64,000 bases of DNA from Patulibacter americanus DSM 16676. Lineage in GTDB: Bacteria > Actinomycetota > Thermoleophilia > Solirubrobacterales > Solirubrobacteraceae. A model generated the notes under the pieces. The model was not told where the DNA came from and did not search any database. It saw nothing but the letters and a program-made list of their open reading frames with translations. Below are positions 50,754 to 60,600 of the stretch, in pieces (position 1 is the first letter of the stretch; every line of letters begins with the position of its first letter). The translations under genes and the position numbers were made by a program. The stretch lies in the NCBI RefSeq assembly GCF_000420025.1, contig NZ_ATUD01000001.1, positions 682,001-746,000 on the forward strand. The letters run 5' to 3'.

Positions 50754-51443
50754 CTACGCCCCGACGCGCACGGCCCGGCCCGCGGCGACGGGGTCCCGGC
50801 GCGCCCCGGCCCCCAGCTGCGCGGTCACCCGCTCCGCCGTCGTCGTGACCGCGCACCGCTGCGCGGCCCAGCGCAGCGCCAAGCGGTGTTCCTCGGGCGA
50901 GAGGTCAGCCATCGCGTCGCCGACGAAGAACGACTGGACGTCCTGCATGAACGCTTCGCACGCGGTCATGAGGCAGCCGATGTTGGCGTAGATGCCCGTG
51001 ATGATCAGCTGGTCGCGGCCCAGGGCGTGCAGGCGCTCGCGCAGGTCGGTGCGCTGGAACGCGCTGTAGCGCCACTTCGTCAGGACGACGTCGTCCTCGT
51101 TGGGGGCGAGCGCGTCGATGATGCGGTGCTCGCGCGGGCCGGCGCCGATGCCGGAGCCCCAGAAATCCTGCAGCAGCGCACGGTCCTCCGGCGCCTGCGC
51201 GGGCGGCTGGGCGGAGAAGACGACGGGCACGCCGACCCGCGCGCACGCCCGGCGCAGCGCGTCGATCCGCGGGATGACCTCGGTCATCGGCGCCCGGTCG
51301 GGCTCGTACGCGTCGACGAAGTAGTTCTGCATGTCGTGGACGAGCAGGACGGCGCGCGCGGGGTCGGGCGTCCACGCGACCCGGTTCTCGGGCAACTCGG
51401 ACGCGTCGGGCAGGGCGTAGGGGGCGATGCGGGCCATGGCCAT
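50754..51443 (-). CDS. entB: Isochorismatase (2,3-dihydro-2,3-dihydroxybenzoate synthase), no carrier domain
   Basis: The 229-aa product aligns with the isochorismatase half of EntB: APYALPDASELPENRVAW, LLVHDMQNYFVDAY with catalytic Asp, VLTKWRYSAFQRTDL with catalytic Lys, and LIITGIYANIGCLMTACEAF with the catalytic Cys region. It converts isochorismate to 2,3-dihydro-2,3-dihydroxybenzoate plus pyruvate. The C-terminal aryl carrier domain found in EntB is missing; it is encoded separately at 57378 on the other strand. Last gene of the minus-strand siderophore operon, 97 bases after entE. Confidence 0.93.
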   Translation of the reverse strand: MAMARIAPYALPDASELPENRVAWTPDPARAVLLVHDMQNYFVDAYEPDRAPMTEVIPRIDALRRACARVGVPVVFSAQPPAQAPEDRALLQDFWGSGIGAGPREHRIIDALAPNEDDVVLTKWRYSAFQRTDLRERLHALGRDQLIITGIYANIGCLMTACEAFMQDVQSFFVGDAMADLSPEEHRLALRWAAQRCAVTTTAERVTAQLGAGARRDPVAAGRAVRVGA

Positions 51444-51540
51444 GGTGGGACTCCGGGTGGGGCGGGGGTTCGAGGGACTGCGGTGCTGGGTGCTGGGTGC
51501 GGCGGTGCTGGGTGCTGCGAAGGGGTGGCGACGCCGGGGC

Positions 51541-53292
51541 TCAGGCGGGCGCCTGCGCGCGGGACGCGGCGAGCAGCCGGAGGTCCTTCTTCGAGACCTT
51601 TCCGACGTTCGTGCGCGGGAACGCGTCGACGAGCTCGACGCGGTCGGGGACCTTGAAGTCGGCGAGCCCGCGGCCGCGGACGAAGCGGCGCAGCTCGACG
51701 GGACGGGGTGGGTCGACGCCGTCGCGCAGCACCACGAACGCGCAGGTGCGCTCGCCGAGGTACGGGTCGGGCATCGCGACGACCGCGGCGTCGTGGACGG
51801 CGGGGTGGGCGAGCAGGTGGTTCTCGACCTCCTCCGCCGCGATCTTCTCGCCGCCGCGGTTGATCTGGTCCTTGTCGCGGCCCTCCACGACGAGGTCGCC
51901 CCGCGGGGTCAGGCGGACGAGGTCGCCCGTGCGGTACCAGCCGTCGGGGGTGAACGCGCGGGCGTTGTGCTCCTCGGCCCGGTAGTAGCCCTGGATCGTG
52001 TACGGACCGCGGGTGAGGAGCGCGCCCGACTCTCCCAGGGCGACGGGCGCGTCGTCCTCGTCGAGCACGCGCAGCTCGTCGTGCGCGGCCATCGGCCGGC
52101 CCTGGGTGGTGACGATCGTCTCCTCGTCGGCGTCCAGGCGCGTGTAGTTCACGAGGCCCTCGGCCATCCCGAAGACCTGCTGCAGCGTGCAGCCGAGCGT
52201 CGGGCGCACCCGGCGGGCCGCCTCGGCGCTGAACTTCGCGCCGCCGACCTGCAGGACCTCGAGGCTGGAGAGGTCGTGCTCCACCGTCCCGCCCGCGACC
52301 GCGTCGAGCCACACGAGCGCGACGGGCGGGACCACGCCGGTGATCGTCACGCGCTCGCGGGCGACCAGACCCAGCGCGGTGTCGGCGTCGGGCGACGGTG
52401 CAAGCACCGCGCGCGCACCGGCGTAGAACGCGCCCATGATCCCGGGCGAGCTCAGGGGGTAGTTGTGCGCGACGGGCAGGGCGGCGAGGTACACGCTCGC
52501 CGGCGTCAGCCCGCACAGTTCGGCGCTGCGGCGCAGGGTGTAGAGGTACTCGTCGTGGGTGCGCGGGATGAGCTTCGGCACGCCCGTCGAGCCGCCGGAG
52601 AGTTGCAGGAAGGCGACCTCGTCGGGGGTCGGCGCCCACCCGCCGCGGTCGTGCGGCGTGTCGACGATCGCGGAGTACGGCCGCGGGTGCGCGCGCAGGT
52701 CGTCCAGCGCGACGAACGGGTGCCGGGCGCCCGCCGGGGCCGTGGCGTCGCCGGCCACGATCACGTGGCGCAGCGTCGGGTGCTCGGCCTGGATCTCGGC
52801 CGCGAGCTCGCGCGGGTCGAACCCGGGGACGGGCCCGCCGACCACGTAGGCGACGGCCTCGGCCTGCGCGACGAAGGAGGCGATCTCCGTCCGCCGGTGC
52901 GGGGGCAGGGCGAAGACGGGCAGCGCGCCGATCCGGAACAGCGCGAAGACCGTCTCCACGAACGCGCTCTCGTTGCCGAGCTGCACGACGACGCGGTCCC
53001 GACGACGGATTCCGAGGGCGCGCAGGCCCGCGGCGATGCGGTCGGCGCGCTCGTCGAGCTCGCCGTAGGTCCAGCGGGCGTCGGCGGCGCCCGTCGCCGA
53101 CGAGCCAACCGGGGTCGTCCCCGTGTCCTGGATCGGGCCCCCCGCGGGGGCGACGAGCGCCGGGCGCTCCGGGTGCTCGGCGGCGCGCTCGCGCAGCATG
53201 GAGCCGAACGTCTCGCCCCGCCAGTAGCCGAGCGCCCGCCAGCGCTCCGCCAGCTCGGGCGGCCAGGGGACGACGCCGGGCAGCGGGCTCAT
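51541..53292 (-). CDS. entE: 2,3-dihydroxybenzoate-AMP ligase
   Basis: The 583-aa adenylating enzyme has P-loop [18 protein letters not shown] (~220), the aryl-acid pocket signature HNYPLSSPG (Asn characteristic of DHB/salicylate ligases), [24 protein letters not shown] and [20 protein letters not shown], with the C-terminal Lys in [12 protein letters not shown]. It activates DHB and loads it on the aryl carrier protein. It is ~45 aa longer than EntE, partly from a disordered insertion ([20 protein letters not shown]). ATG overlaps the entC stop. Confidence 0.95.
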   Translation of the reverse strand: MSPLPGVVPWPPELAERWRALGYWRGETFGSMLRERAAEHPERPALVAPAGGPIQDTGTTPVGSSATGAADARWTYGELDERADRIAAGLRALGIRRRDRVVVQLGNESAFVETVFALFRIGALPVFALPPHRRTEIASFVAQAEAVAYVVGGPVPGFDPRELAAEIQAEHPTLRHVIVAGDATAPAGARHPFVALDDLRAHPRPYSAIVDTPHDRGGWAPTPDEVAFLQLSGGSTGVPKLIPRTHDEYLYTLRRSAELCGLTPASVYLAALPVAHNYPLSSPGIMGAFYAGARAVLAPSPDADTALGLVARERVTITGVVPPVALVWLDAVAGGTVEHDLSSLEVLQVGGAKFSAEAARRVRPTLGCTLQQVFGMAEGLVNYTRLDADEETIVTTQGRPMAAHDELRVLDEDDAPVALGESGALLTRGPYTIQGYYRAEEHNARAFTPDGWYRTGDLVRLTPRGDLVVEGRDKDQINRGGEKIAAEEVENHLLAHPAVHDAAVVAMPDPYLGERTCAFVVLRDGVDPPRPVELRRFVRGRGLADFKVPDRVELVDAFPRTNVGKVSKKDLRLLAASRAQAPA

Positions 53293-54566
53293 CGGGCCTC
53301 CTCCACCCCGAGGACGGAGAGGAACGTGCGGAGCTTGGCGTGCGTCTCGGCCAGCTCGTCGGCCCCACGCGATCCGGGGACGACCCCGGCGCCCGCGAAC
53401 ACGCGCAGGGAGCGGTCGCGGACCACGCCGCAGCGGATCGTGACGACCCACTCGCCGTCGCCCGTCGCGTCCTGCCAGCCGACCGCGCCCGCGTAGGGGC
53501 CGCGGTCGAACGGCTCGAGCTCGGCGATCACGGCGCGCGCGGCGTCGGGCGGGGTGCCGCAGACCGCGGGTGTCGGGTGCAGCGCGACGGCGAGGTCCAG
53601 CGCCGTCGTGGCCGGGTCGGCGAGCCGCCCCACGACCGTCGTGCCCAGGTGCCACATCGCGTTCGTCGCGACGAGCGAGGGCGACTCCGGCACGTCGAGC
53701 GCGGCGCACAGCGGGCGCAGCGCGTCGGCGACCGCGTCGACCACGAGGGCGTGCTCGCGGAGGTCCTTGGGGGACCGCAGCAGCGCGTCGGCCCCGGAGC
53801 GGTCGGCGGCGGCGTCGGCGCGGCGCGGGGCCGATCCCGCCAGCGGCTGCGCGACGACCACGTCGCCGTGGCGCGAGACGAGCAGCTCGGGGCTCGCGCC
53901 AACGAGAGTGCCGTCCGCGCCCAGGTCGACGGCGAACGCGTGCCCGTGCGGGTCGCGCTCGGCGAGCCGGCGGAGGATCGCGCCGGGGTCGATCGGCTCC
54001 TCCGCCGTCAGCTCGAGCGCGCGGGCCAGGACGACCTTGCGCAGGGGCGACCCGGCGTCGCGACCCATCCGGGCGACGGCCGCGTCGACCGCCGCGGCGT
54101 AGTCCTCGGGGGCCGGGATCGGCCGGACGGCCCAGGCCGCGGCGACATGGGGTGGCGGCGTCGGGCGTCCGGCCGCTCCCCCGATCGCGTCGGCGTGGGG
54201 TCCGGCGTCGCCAACGAGCGGGGTCCCGGCGACGTCGCCGTCCGGGGACCGGTGCGCGTCGGGGTCGGCGTCGGCCACCGACGGCCCCGCCCGCAGCACC
54301 CGTTCGGGCACGACCAGCCGCCCGACGCCCCCGGCGGCGAAGGGCAGGGCCCCCACGACGACGGCGTCCGGACCGAAGCCGTCGAGCAGCGCGGCCATGC
54401 GCGCGGGCACGCCGGCGGCGTCGGCGAGCCCGGCGGTCGGCACCACGGCCCGCGCGCCCTCGGCCAGGAGCGCCCCGCGGGGGGACGAGAAGAGGGCGTC
54501 GCCCGGCCGGTACGCCGCGAGGAGGTCCGCGGCGACGGGCGCGACGGAGAGGGATGCGGTGCTCAT
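53289..54566 (-). CDS. entC: Isochorismate synthase
   Basis: The 425-aa product has the chorismate-utilising fold: [14 protein letters not shown] with catalytic Lys, [41 protein letters not shown] and [12 protein letters not shown], and the Mg-binding Glu in [12 protein letters not shown]. It converts chorismate to isochorismate, the entry to DHB. A ~50-residue low-complexity linker (~95-145) lengthens it compared with EntC. It overlaps entE by four bases; 57 bases separate it from entA. Confidence 0.95.
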   Translation of the reverse strand: MSTASLSVAPVAADLLAAYRPGDALFSSPRGALLAEGARAVVPTAGLADAAGVPARMAALLDGFGPDAVVVGALPFAAGGVGRLVVPERVLRAGPSVADADPDAHRSPDGDVAGTPLVGDAGPHADAIGGAAGRPTPPPHVAAAWAVRPIPAPEDYAAAVDAAVARMGRDAGSPLRKVVLARALELTAEEPIDPGAILRRLAERDPHGHAFAVDLGADGTLVGASPELLVSRHGDVVVAQPLAGSAPRRADAAADRSGADALLRSPKDLREHALVVDAVADALRPLCAALDVPESPSLVATNAMWHLGTTVVGRLADPATTALDLAVALHPTPAVCGTPPDAARAVIAELEPFDRGPYAGAVGWQDATGDGEWVVTIRCGVVRDRSLRVFAGAGVVPGSRGADELAETHAKLRTFLSVLGVEEAR

Positions 54567-54623
54567 GCGTCCTTGTTTCTGGGGGAGAGGGACGGGAGGG
54601 AGCGACGGGGCGCGGGGCGGCGG

Positions 54624-55463
54624 TCAGCCGCGCAGCGTCGCCCCGCCGTCCACGTAGAGGTCGTGCATGGTGATGTGGCGGGCGCGGTCGGAGACGAGGA
54701 ACCGCACGGCCTCGGCGACGTCCTCCGGCTGCGCGATCCGGCCGAGGGGGATGCCCGCCTTGAACGTCGCGAGGTCGCCCGCGATCGTGCGGCGCTCGCC
54801 GTCCGCGTCGGCCCACAGCGCGCGCTGCATGTCGGTGTCGGTCGAGCCGGGGCAGACGACGTTGCAGCGGATGCCGTGCGGCGCGAGCTCGAGCCCGAGG
54901 CTGCGGGTGAACGACGCCGACGCCGCCTTCGACGCCCCGTAGGCGGCCATCCCGGCGCGCGGGACGCCGGCGGCATTGGAGGCGACCGTGACGATCGCCC
55001 CCGCGCCGCGCGGCACCATCCGCCGCGCGACGGCCCGCGAGACGCGGAAGACGCCGGTGGTGTTGACGGCGAACGTCGCCTCCCACGCCGCGTCGTCCAG
55101 GTCGACCGCGGCGCCGGGGAAGAGCACCCCGGCGACGTTGACGAGCGTGGCCAGTGGCCCGGCCTCGGCCTCGGCCCGCGCGACGACCGCCTCGATCGCC
55201 GCGGGGTCCGTGACGTCGAGCGCGGCCGAGATCGCGCCGTGCGGCAGCCCGTGGGCGACCGCCGCGGCGGCGTCGCCGTCGAGGTCGGTGACGACGACGC
55301 GCGCCCCGTCGGCCGCGAGCCCGCGGGCGACGGCGGCGCCGATGCCCCGGCCGGCCCCCGTGACGAGCGCCACGGGGGCCGGGCCGGCGGGCGCTGGGGC
55401 ACCCGCCCGGCCGGAGCCGGCCGTCGGGACCGGGCCGTCCGCCCTGTCGGCCGAGCCGCTCAT
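54624..55463 (-). CDS. entA: 2,3-dihydro-2,3-dihydroxybenzoate dehydrogenase
   Basis: The 279-aa SDR has an Ala/Pro-rich N-terminal extension, then TGAGRGIG (~36), NVAG (~108), Ser in [10 protein letters not shown] and YGASK (~172). The C-terminal part closely follows EntA ([50 protein letters not shown]). It oxidises dihydro-DHB to 2,3-dihydroxybenzoate with NAD. Its ATG is two bases after the stop of the propeller gene, so both share a transcript. Confidence 0.93.
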   Translation of the reverse strand: MSGSADRADGPVPTAGSGRAGAPAPAGPAPVALVTGAGRGIGAAVARGLAADGARVVVTDLDGDAAAAVAHGLPHGAISAALDVTDPAAIEAVVARAEAEAGPLATLVNVAGVLFPGAAVDLDDAAWEATFAVNTTGVFRVSRAVARRMVPRGAGAIVTVASNAAGVPRAGMAAYGASKAASASFTRSLGLELAPHGIRCNVVCPGSTDTDMQRALWADADGERRTIAGDLATFKAGIPLGRIAQPEDVAEAVRFLVSDRARHITMHDLYVDGGATLRG

Positions 55464-55465
55464 GC

Positions 55466-57244
55466 TCAGCGGCGCTTCGCCCCGCGGGCCTTCGCCAGAC
55501 GGATGGCGGTGGAGCGCTGCGCGGCGGCGGCCTTCTCGCCCTTCGGCGTGAACTGCACCGTCAGCGTGCCCTTCACGGCCTTCTTCTTCAGGAGCGCCGC
55601 GCCGGCCTTCGTGACCTTGAGCGTCAGGCGGACGGTGCCCTTCTTCTTCGCGGTCGCGGAGCCGGAGGCGATCGTCCGGCCGCTGCTCTTGACCGTCGCG
55701 CGGAACGTGCCCGCGCCGGGCGCCTGCGCCGTCACGCGGGTGCCGATCACGCGCAGCGAGGAGAGCGAGATCGAGACCTTCGCCGTGCCGGAGGCGCCGG
55801 GCTTGCCGGCCGGGCCGGCGGGACCCGTGGGGCCGGCCGGGCCCGGGGCGCCCGTGTCGCCCTTGGGGCCGGCGACGGGCGCGGGCGCGTCGCGGGTGAC
55901 CGTGATCGCCTGCAGGACGCCCTGGCCCGTGGTCGAGCCCGAGGTCTGGTTCGAGACGTACGCGACGCCCGAGGCCGGGTCGATGTCGACGTCGAGCGCG
56001 TTGCCGGCGGTCGGCACGCCCTGCACGAACGTGTCGGTCGTCGCGTCGATGACGGAGACGACCTTGCCCGTGTGGTCCGCGGAGTAGACCAGGCGGCGCT
56101 GCGGGTCGACCTTGATGGAGTTCGGCGTGCCGGCCGGCTCGATCGTCTTCAGCAGCTTGAGGTACGTCGGGCTCGCCGGGTTGGCGTCGACGACGGAGAT
56201 CGACTTGCTGTTGTTGTTGGCCGTGTAGATCTTCTTGCCGACCGGGTCGTACGCCGGGCGGGCGTCGACGGCGTTCAGCGGCTCCGTGGACGCGACGACG
56301 GCCTGGGCGTTCTGGCCGAAGTCCGTCATCGACGTCGGGATGTTCCGGTCGACCTTGTTCAGGTCGATGATCTTCACCGTGTCGCTCGGCTGCGTCGTCC
56401 ACGTGCCGGCGAAGAGCGTGTTGGATTCCTCGTCGAGTGCCAGGCCGACGGCGCCGGGCAGCGGGATGATCGCCTCGACCTTGCGCGTCGGGATGTCGAT
56501 GACGGAGACGCTGCCCTCCGACGCGTTGTAGTTCGCGACGTAGAGCTTGTGGCGCGTGGAGTCGACGACGCCGGCGCGGACGCGGGTGAAGGCCTTCGTG
56601 GTGCCGTCGGCGAGCGTGGAGAAGAGGTCGCTGTCCTTCGGCTTGTCCTGCGAGCTCGGGAAGATCGCGACGGTGCCCGTGCGGGTCTGGACGGTGACGA
56701 TCGTCGGGTCGTCCTGGCCGGCCGCGTTCTTCGTGCTGTGGTCGATCGCGACGCTGTAGGGCAGGTTGCCGGTCTGCACGTTGTTCGTCGTCGTGACGCC
56801 CGTCGTGCCGGGGCCGGCCGTGGCGGGGAACGTGAAGCCGCTGTTGAGGACGCCGTTCGTGCCGAGCAGGCCGGTGTAGTCCCAGCTCTTCTGGAAGCTG
56901 TGGTTCGCGGTGGAGAACGAGACGACCTTGCCGGTGGACGCGCGGGTGATCTCGTCGACGTAGGCGCCGGTGAACTGCCCGTCCGCGCCGCGGCTGTAGG
57001 TCCGCGTGGCCGTCGTGGCCTGCGCGTCGGCCGCGTAGACCCGGCGGTGGACGGGGTCGATCGCGGTCTCGTAGCCCAGGTTGATGCCGGTCGACAGCGT
57101 CTGGGTCGAGACGGACCAGCCGGGCTGGTTGACGGCCTCGGCGGACGCGCCGGCGGGCAGGAGGGCGATCGCGGCGGTCGCGACGGCGGTGCCGGCGGCG
57201 AGGCCGCGGGCACCACGACGGGTGCGGGAAGCGGACGGTGACAA
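55466..57244 (-). CDS. Secreted beta-propeller with collagen-like linker, first gene of siderophore operon
   Basis: TTG 57244 has GGAG six bases upstream; product 592 aa. Signal peptide cleaves near GASAEA (~35). Residues ~45-450 are a seven-blade-like YVTN propeller ([40 protein letters not shown]). A collagen-like Gly-X-Y run follows ([20 protein letters not shown]), then a C-terminal Ig-like basic domain with a Lys/Arg-rich end. It lies directly behind the iron box, two bases before entA, so it is probably made under iron limitation. A role in binding siderophore or iron outside the cell is inference; the family is not known for this. Confidence 0.8.
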   Translation of the reverse strand: MSPSASRTRRGARGLAAGTAVATAAIALLPAGASAEAVNQPGWSVSTQTLSTGINLGYETAIDPVHRRVYAADAQATTATRTYSRGADGQFTGAYVDEITRASTGKVVSFSTANHSFQKSWDYTGLLGTNGVLNSGFTFPATAGPGTTGVTTTNNVQTGNLPYSVAIDHSTKNAAGQDDPTIVTVQTRTGTVAIFPSSQDKPKDSDLFSTLADGTTKAFTRVRAGVVDSTRHKLYVANYNASEGSVSVIDIPTRKVEAIIPLPGAVGLALDEESNTLFAGTWTTQPSDTVKIIDLNKVDRNIPTSMTDFGQNAQAVVASTEPLNAVDARPAYDPVGKKIYTANNNSKSISVVDANPASPTYLKLLKTIEPAGTPNSIKVDPQRRLVYSADHTGKVVSVIDATTDTFVQGVPTAGNALDVDIDPASGVAYVSNQTSGSTTGQGVLQAITVTRDAPAPVAGPKGDTGAPGPAGPTGPAGPAGKPGASGTAKVSISLSSLRVIGTRVTAQAPGAGTFRATVKSSGRTIASGSATAKKKGTVRLTLKVTKAGAALLKKKAVKGTLTVQFTPKGEKAAAAQRSTAIRLAKARGAKRR

Positions 57245-57285
57245 GGGGTTCTCCGGGGGGGGATCGAAGCTGAAGGGGACCGCAA

Positions 57286-57324
57286 GGGCACCCTAAGAAG
57301 GGGTGCCTAAGTAGGCTAACCTAA
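57286..57324. promoter_or_regulatory. DtxR/IdeR-type iron box and associated motif in the divergent siderophore promoter
   Basis: 57306-57324 reads CCTAAGTAGGCTAACCTAA. Its last 13 bases are identical to the DtxR/IdeR consensus TTAGGTTAGGCTAACCTAA; the left arm is degenerate. Just upstream GGGCACCCTAA (57286-57296) equals the motif before the siderophore-binding gene at 31.5 kb, and GGCACCC/GGGTGCC there forms a short palindrome. The site lies between the propeller-entACEB operon and the carrier-NRPS operon and would repress both when iron is plentiful. Confidence 0.7.
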
Positions 57325-57377
57325 TCGAAAGCCGGCACGCGACGCGACCCGTCCCCGGCATCCCCCAGGAAGGACCC

Positions 57378-57644
57378 ATGACCCCCGCCGAGACCTCCCC
57401 CGTCCCCCGCACCATCGAGGAGCTGCGCCGCACCGTCGGCGGCCTGGTCGGCGAGGACCCCGACGCGATCTCCGACGACGACGACCTCGTCCTGGACTGG
57501 GCGCTGGACTCCGTCCGCGCCATGACGTTCGTCGGCGGCCTGCGCAAGGCGGGCGTCGAGGTGACGCTGCTCGAGCTGACCGAGGCCCCGACGCTGAGCG
57601 CCTGGTGGGCGTTGATCTCGGCCCGGGCCGACGGGGCGCGCTGA
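57378..57644 (+). CDS. Stand-alone aryl carrier protein for 2,3-dihydroxybenzoate
   Basis: The 88-aa product matches the C-terminal ArCP domain of EntB: phosphopantetheine Ser in LVLDWALDSVRAM (~46), then EVTLLELTEAPTLSAWWALI. A good AGGAAGGA precedes the ATG. EntE would load DHB on it, and the downstream NRPS condensation domain would take the acyl group. Separate from the isochorismatase, unlike EntB/DhbB. Five bases upstream of the NRPS start in the same transcript. Confidence 0.9.
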   Translation: MTPAETSPVPRTIEELRRTVGGLVGEDPDAISDDDDLVLDWALDSVRAMTFVGGLRKAGVEVTLLELTEAPTLSAWWALISARADGAR

Positions 57645-57648
57645 GGCG

Positions 57649-60600
57649 ATGAGCGGCGGGGTGGCGGAGGCGGACGACGCGATCGCGGAGGTGGTGCCGG
57701 CGCCCGCCCCGCTCCTCCCCCTGACGGCCGCGCAGGAGGGCATCTGGTTCGCCGCGCGGCTCGATCCGGACGGCGCCGCCTTCGTCACCGCGGAGTGCCT
57801 CGAGCTGCGCGGCGACGTCGACCTGGAGCTCCTGGCCCGCGCGGTCCGCACGGCCGTCGACGAGGCCGAGGGCCTGCACGTCGTGCTCGAGGAGGCCGGC
57901 GACGCGCCGCTCCAGCGCGTCGCGCCGCCGGCGGACTGGCCGTTGCCGGTCGTCGACCTGCGCGGCGAGCCCGACCCGGACGCCGCGGCGCAGCGCTGGG
58001 CCCACGCGGCGTGGCGCCGGCCGCTCGATCCCGCGACGGACCGCCTGTTCGACGAGGCCCTGCTCCGGGTCGCGGACGATGTCGTCCTCTGGTTCCAACG
58101 CGTCCACCACCTCGCCGCCGACGCGACGGCCCTCTCGCTCCTGGCCCGCCGCGCGGCCGAGATCTACGGCGCGCTGCTCGCCGACGAGGCGCCCGTCGCC
58201 GCGTGGTTCCCGTCGCTGGCCGCCACGCTCGAGGTGGAGCGGGCCTACCGCGCGTCCCCCGCCGCGGAGCGCGACGCGGAGCACTGGCGCGGCCGCTGCA
58301 CGCCGGCGCCGCGCGTCACGGTGCTGAGCGACCGCCCCGAGGGCGGCACCCACGAGATTCACCGGGCGAGCGTGCCCGTCGGCGACGGGCTGCGCGCGGC
58401 GCTGCACGCCGCGGGCGACGCGACCGGCGGCTCGTGGCCCGAGGTCGTGATGGCCGGCGTCGCGGCCTACGTCGCGCGCATGGCCGCGACGGCGGGCCGT
58501 GAGGACGACGAGCCCGTGGACGAGGTCGTCCTGGGCGTGCCGCTCCTCGCCCGCCTGGGCCCCGTCGCCCTGCGTAGCCCGGCGACGATGGTCAACGTCG
58601 TGCCGCTGCGCGTGCCCGTGCGTCCCGACGGCACGCCGGCCGACGTCGTCCGCGCGGTGACGGCCGAGATGCGCACCACGCGCCGCCACCAGCGCCACCG
58701 CGGCGAGGAGCTGCGCCGCACCGTCGGTGCCCTGGGCCGCGGCCGCGCGCTCTACGGCCCGCTGGTCAACGTGCTCCCGTTCGACTACGCGCTGCGCTTC
58801 GGCGACGTCGCCGCTGTCGTCCGCACCCTCGGCGCGGGCCCGGTCGACGACCTCTCCTTCAACCTCTACGACCGCGGCGACGCGCCCCCGCGCATCGACG
58901 TCGAGGCCAACGTCGCGCGGTACGCGGCCGACGACGCGCGGCTGCACGCCGAGCGGATCGCGGTCTGGCTCGAGCGGTTCGCGCGGGCGGTGGTGGACGG
59001 GGCGGCAGCGGCCGACGGGCCGGGCCCCGACGCCGGGCGGGCGGGCGGCGGTGGGCGGCCCGAAGCGCACGGTCGGCCGACGGTCGGCGCCCTCGACCTC
59101 CTCACCCCGCACGAGCGCGACCTCGTGCTCGACGGCTTCAACGCCACGGACCGCCCCGTCGACCCGTCGCTGACGCTCGTGGCCCTCATGGACCGTGCCC
59201 TGCGTGAGCATCCCGATCGCGAGGCCGTGCGCTGCGGCGACGACGCGGTGACCCTCGCCGAGCTGCACGCCCGCGCCGCCGTTCTCGCCGACGCGCTGCG
59301 GGCCGACGGGGCGGGGCCGGGCCGGATCGTCGCCGTGGCCGTCCCCCGCTCCGTCGACCTGCTCGTCGCGCTCGTCGGCGTGCTGCGCAGCGGCGCGGCG
59401 TACCTGCCCCTCGACGTCGACCTGCCCGCCGGAAGGCTCGAGGCGATGCTCGAGGACGCGCGGCCGGTGTCCGCGGTCGTGGCGGAGTCAGCGGACGGGG
59501 CCGCAGCGTGGGACGACGCGCTCGCGCGGCGTCGACCGGACGCGACGCGGGTGGAGCCCGCACCGGTGGGCGCGACGCGGGCAGGACAGCCGACGGACGA
59601 AGGCGGGCAGGTCGCCGACGCTCTCCGCGGCAGTTCCGCCACCGCAGAGGTGGCGGAACTGCCGCGTTGCCCTGAGCACACCGAGTTCCCCACGTCAGGG
59701 GTGGAGAACTCGGCGAGGTTCGGCCCGGAAGGCGGATCCGGCGCAGCGGCCCCCGGCCCCGACTCTCCGCCCCCGAACCCCGTCGCCCCGGCCGTTCCCC
59801 CCGGCCCCGACGACCCCGCCTACGTCCTCTACACCTCGGGCTCGACCGGCCGGCCGAAGGGCGTCGTGGTGCCCCATCACGCGATCGTCAACCGGCTGCT
59901 GTGGCAGGACGCCGCGCTCCCCATCGACGCGGCCCGCGGCGACCGGATCCTGCAGAAGACGCCCGTCGGCTTCGACGTCTCCGTCTGGGAGCTCTTCTGG
60001 CCGCTGATCGCCGCGGTCCCGCTCGAGGTCGCCCCGCCCGGCGCCCACCGGGATCCGCGGGCGATCGCCGCGCTGGTGGCGCGCACCGGGGTGACGCACG
60101 CGCACTTCGTCCCGTCGATGCTCGGGCTGTTCGTCGACGAGCCGCTCGCCGCGGAGTGCACGGGTCTGCGCCGGATCGTCTGCAGCGGCGAGGCGCTGCC
60201 GCCCGAGCTGCGCGACCGGCTCCGCGCCGTCCTCCCCGACACGGAGCTGCACAACCTCTACGGCCCGACGGAGGCGGCGGTCGACGTGACCCACTGGCCG
60301 TGCGCCGACGACGCCCCGGGCGACCCCGTCCCGATCGGCCGGCCCGTCTGGAACACGCGGACGCTCGTGCTCGACCCGCAGGGCCGCCCCGTCCCGATCG
60401 GCGCGACGGGCGAGCTGCACCTCGCCGGCGTCCAGCTGGCGGACGGCTACCTGGGTCGCCCCGACCTGACCGACGCGGCGTTCGTGCCGGGCCCGCTCGC
60501 CGGGGAGGACGCCCGCATGTACAAGACCGGCGACCTCGCCCGCTGGCGGCCGGACGGCGCGATCGAGTATCTCGGGCGGCGCGACCACCAGGTCAAGATC

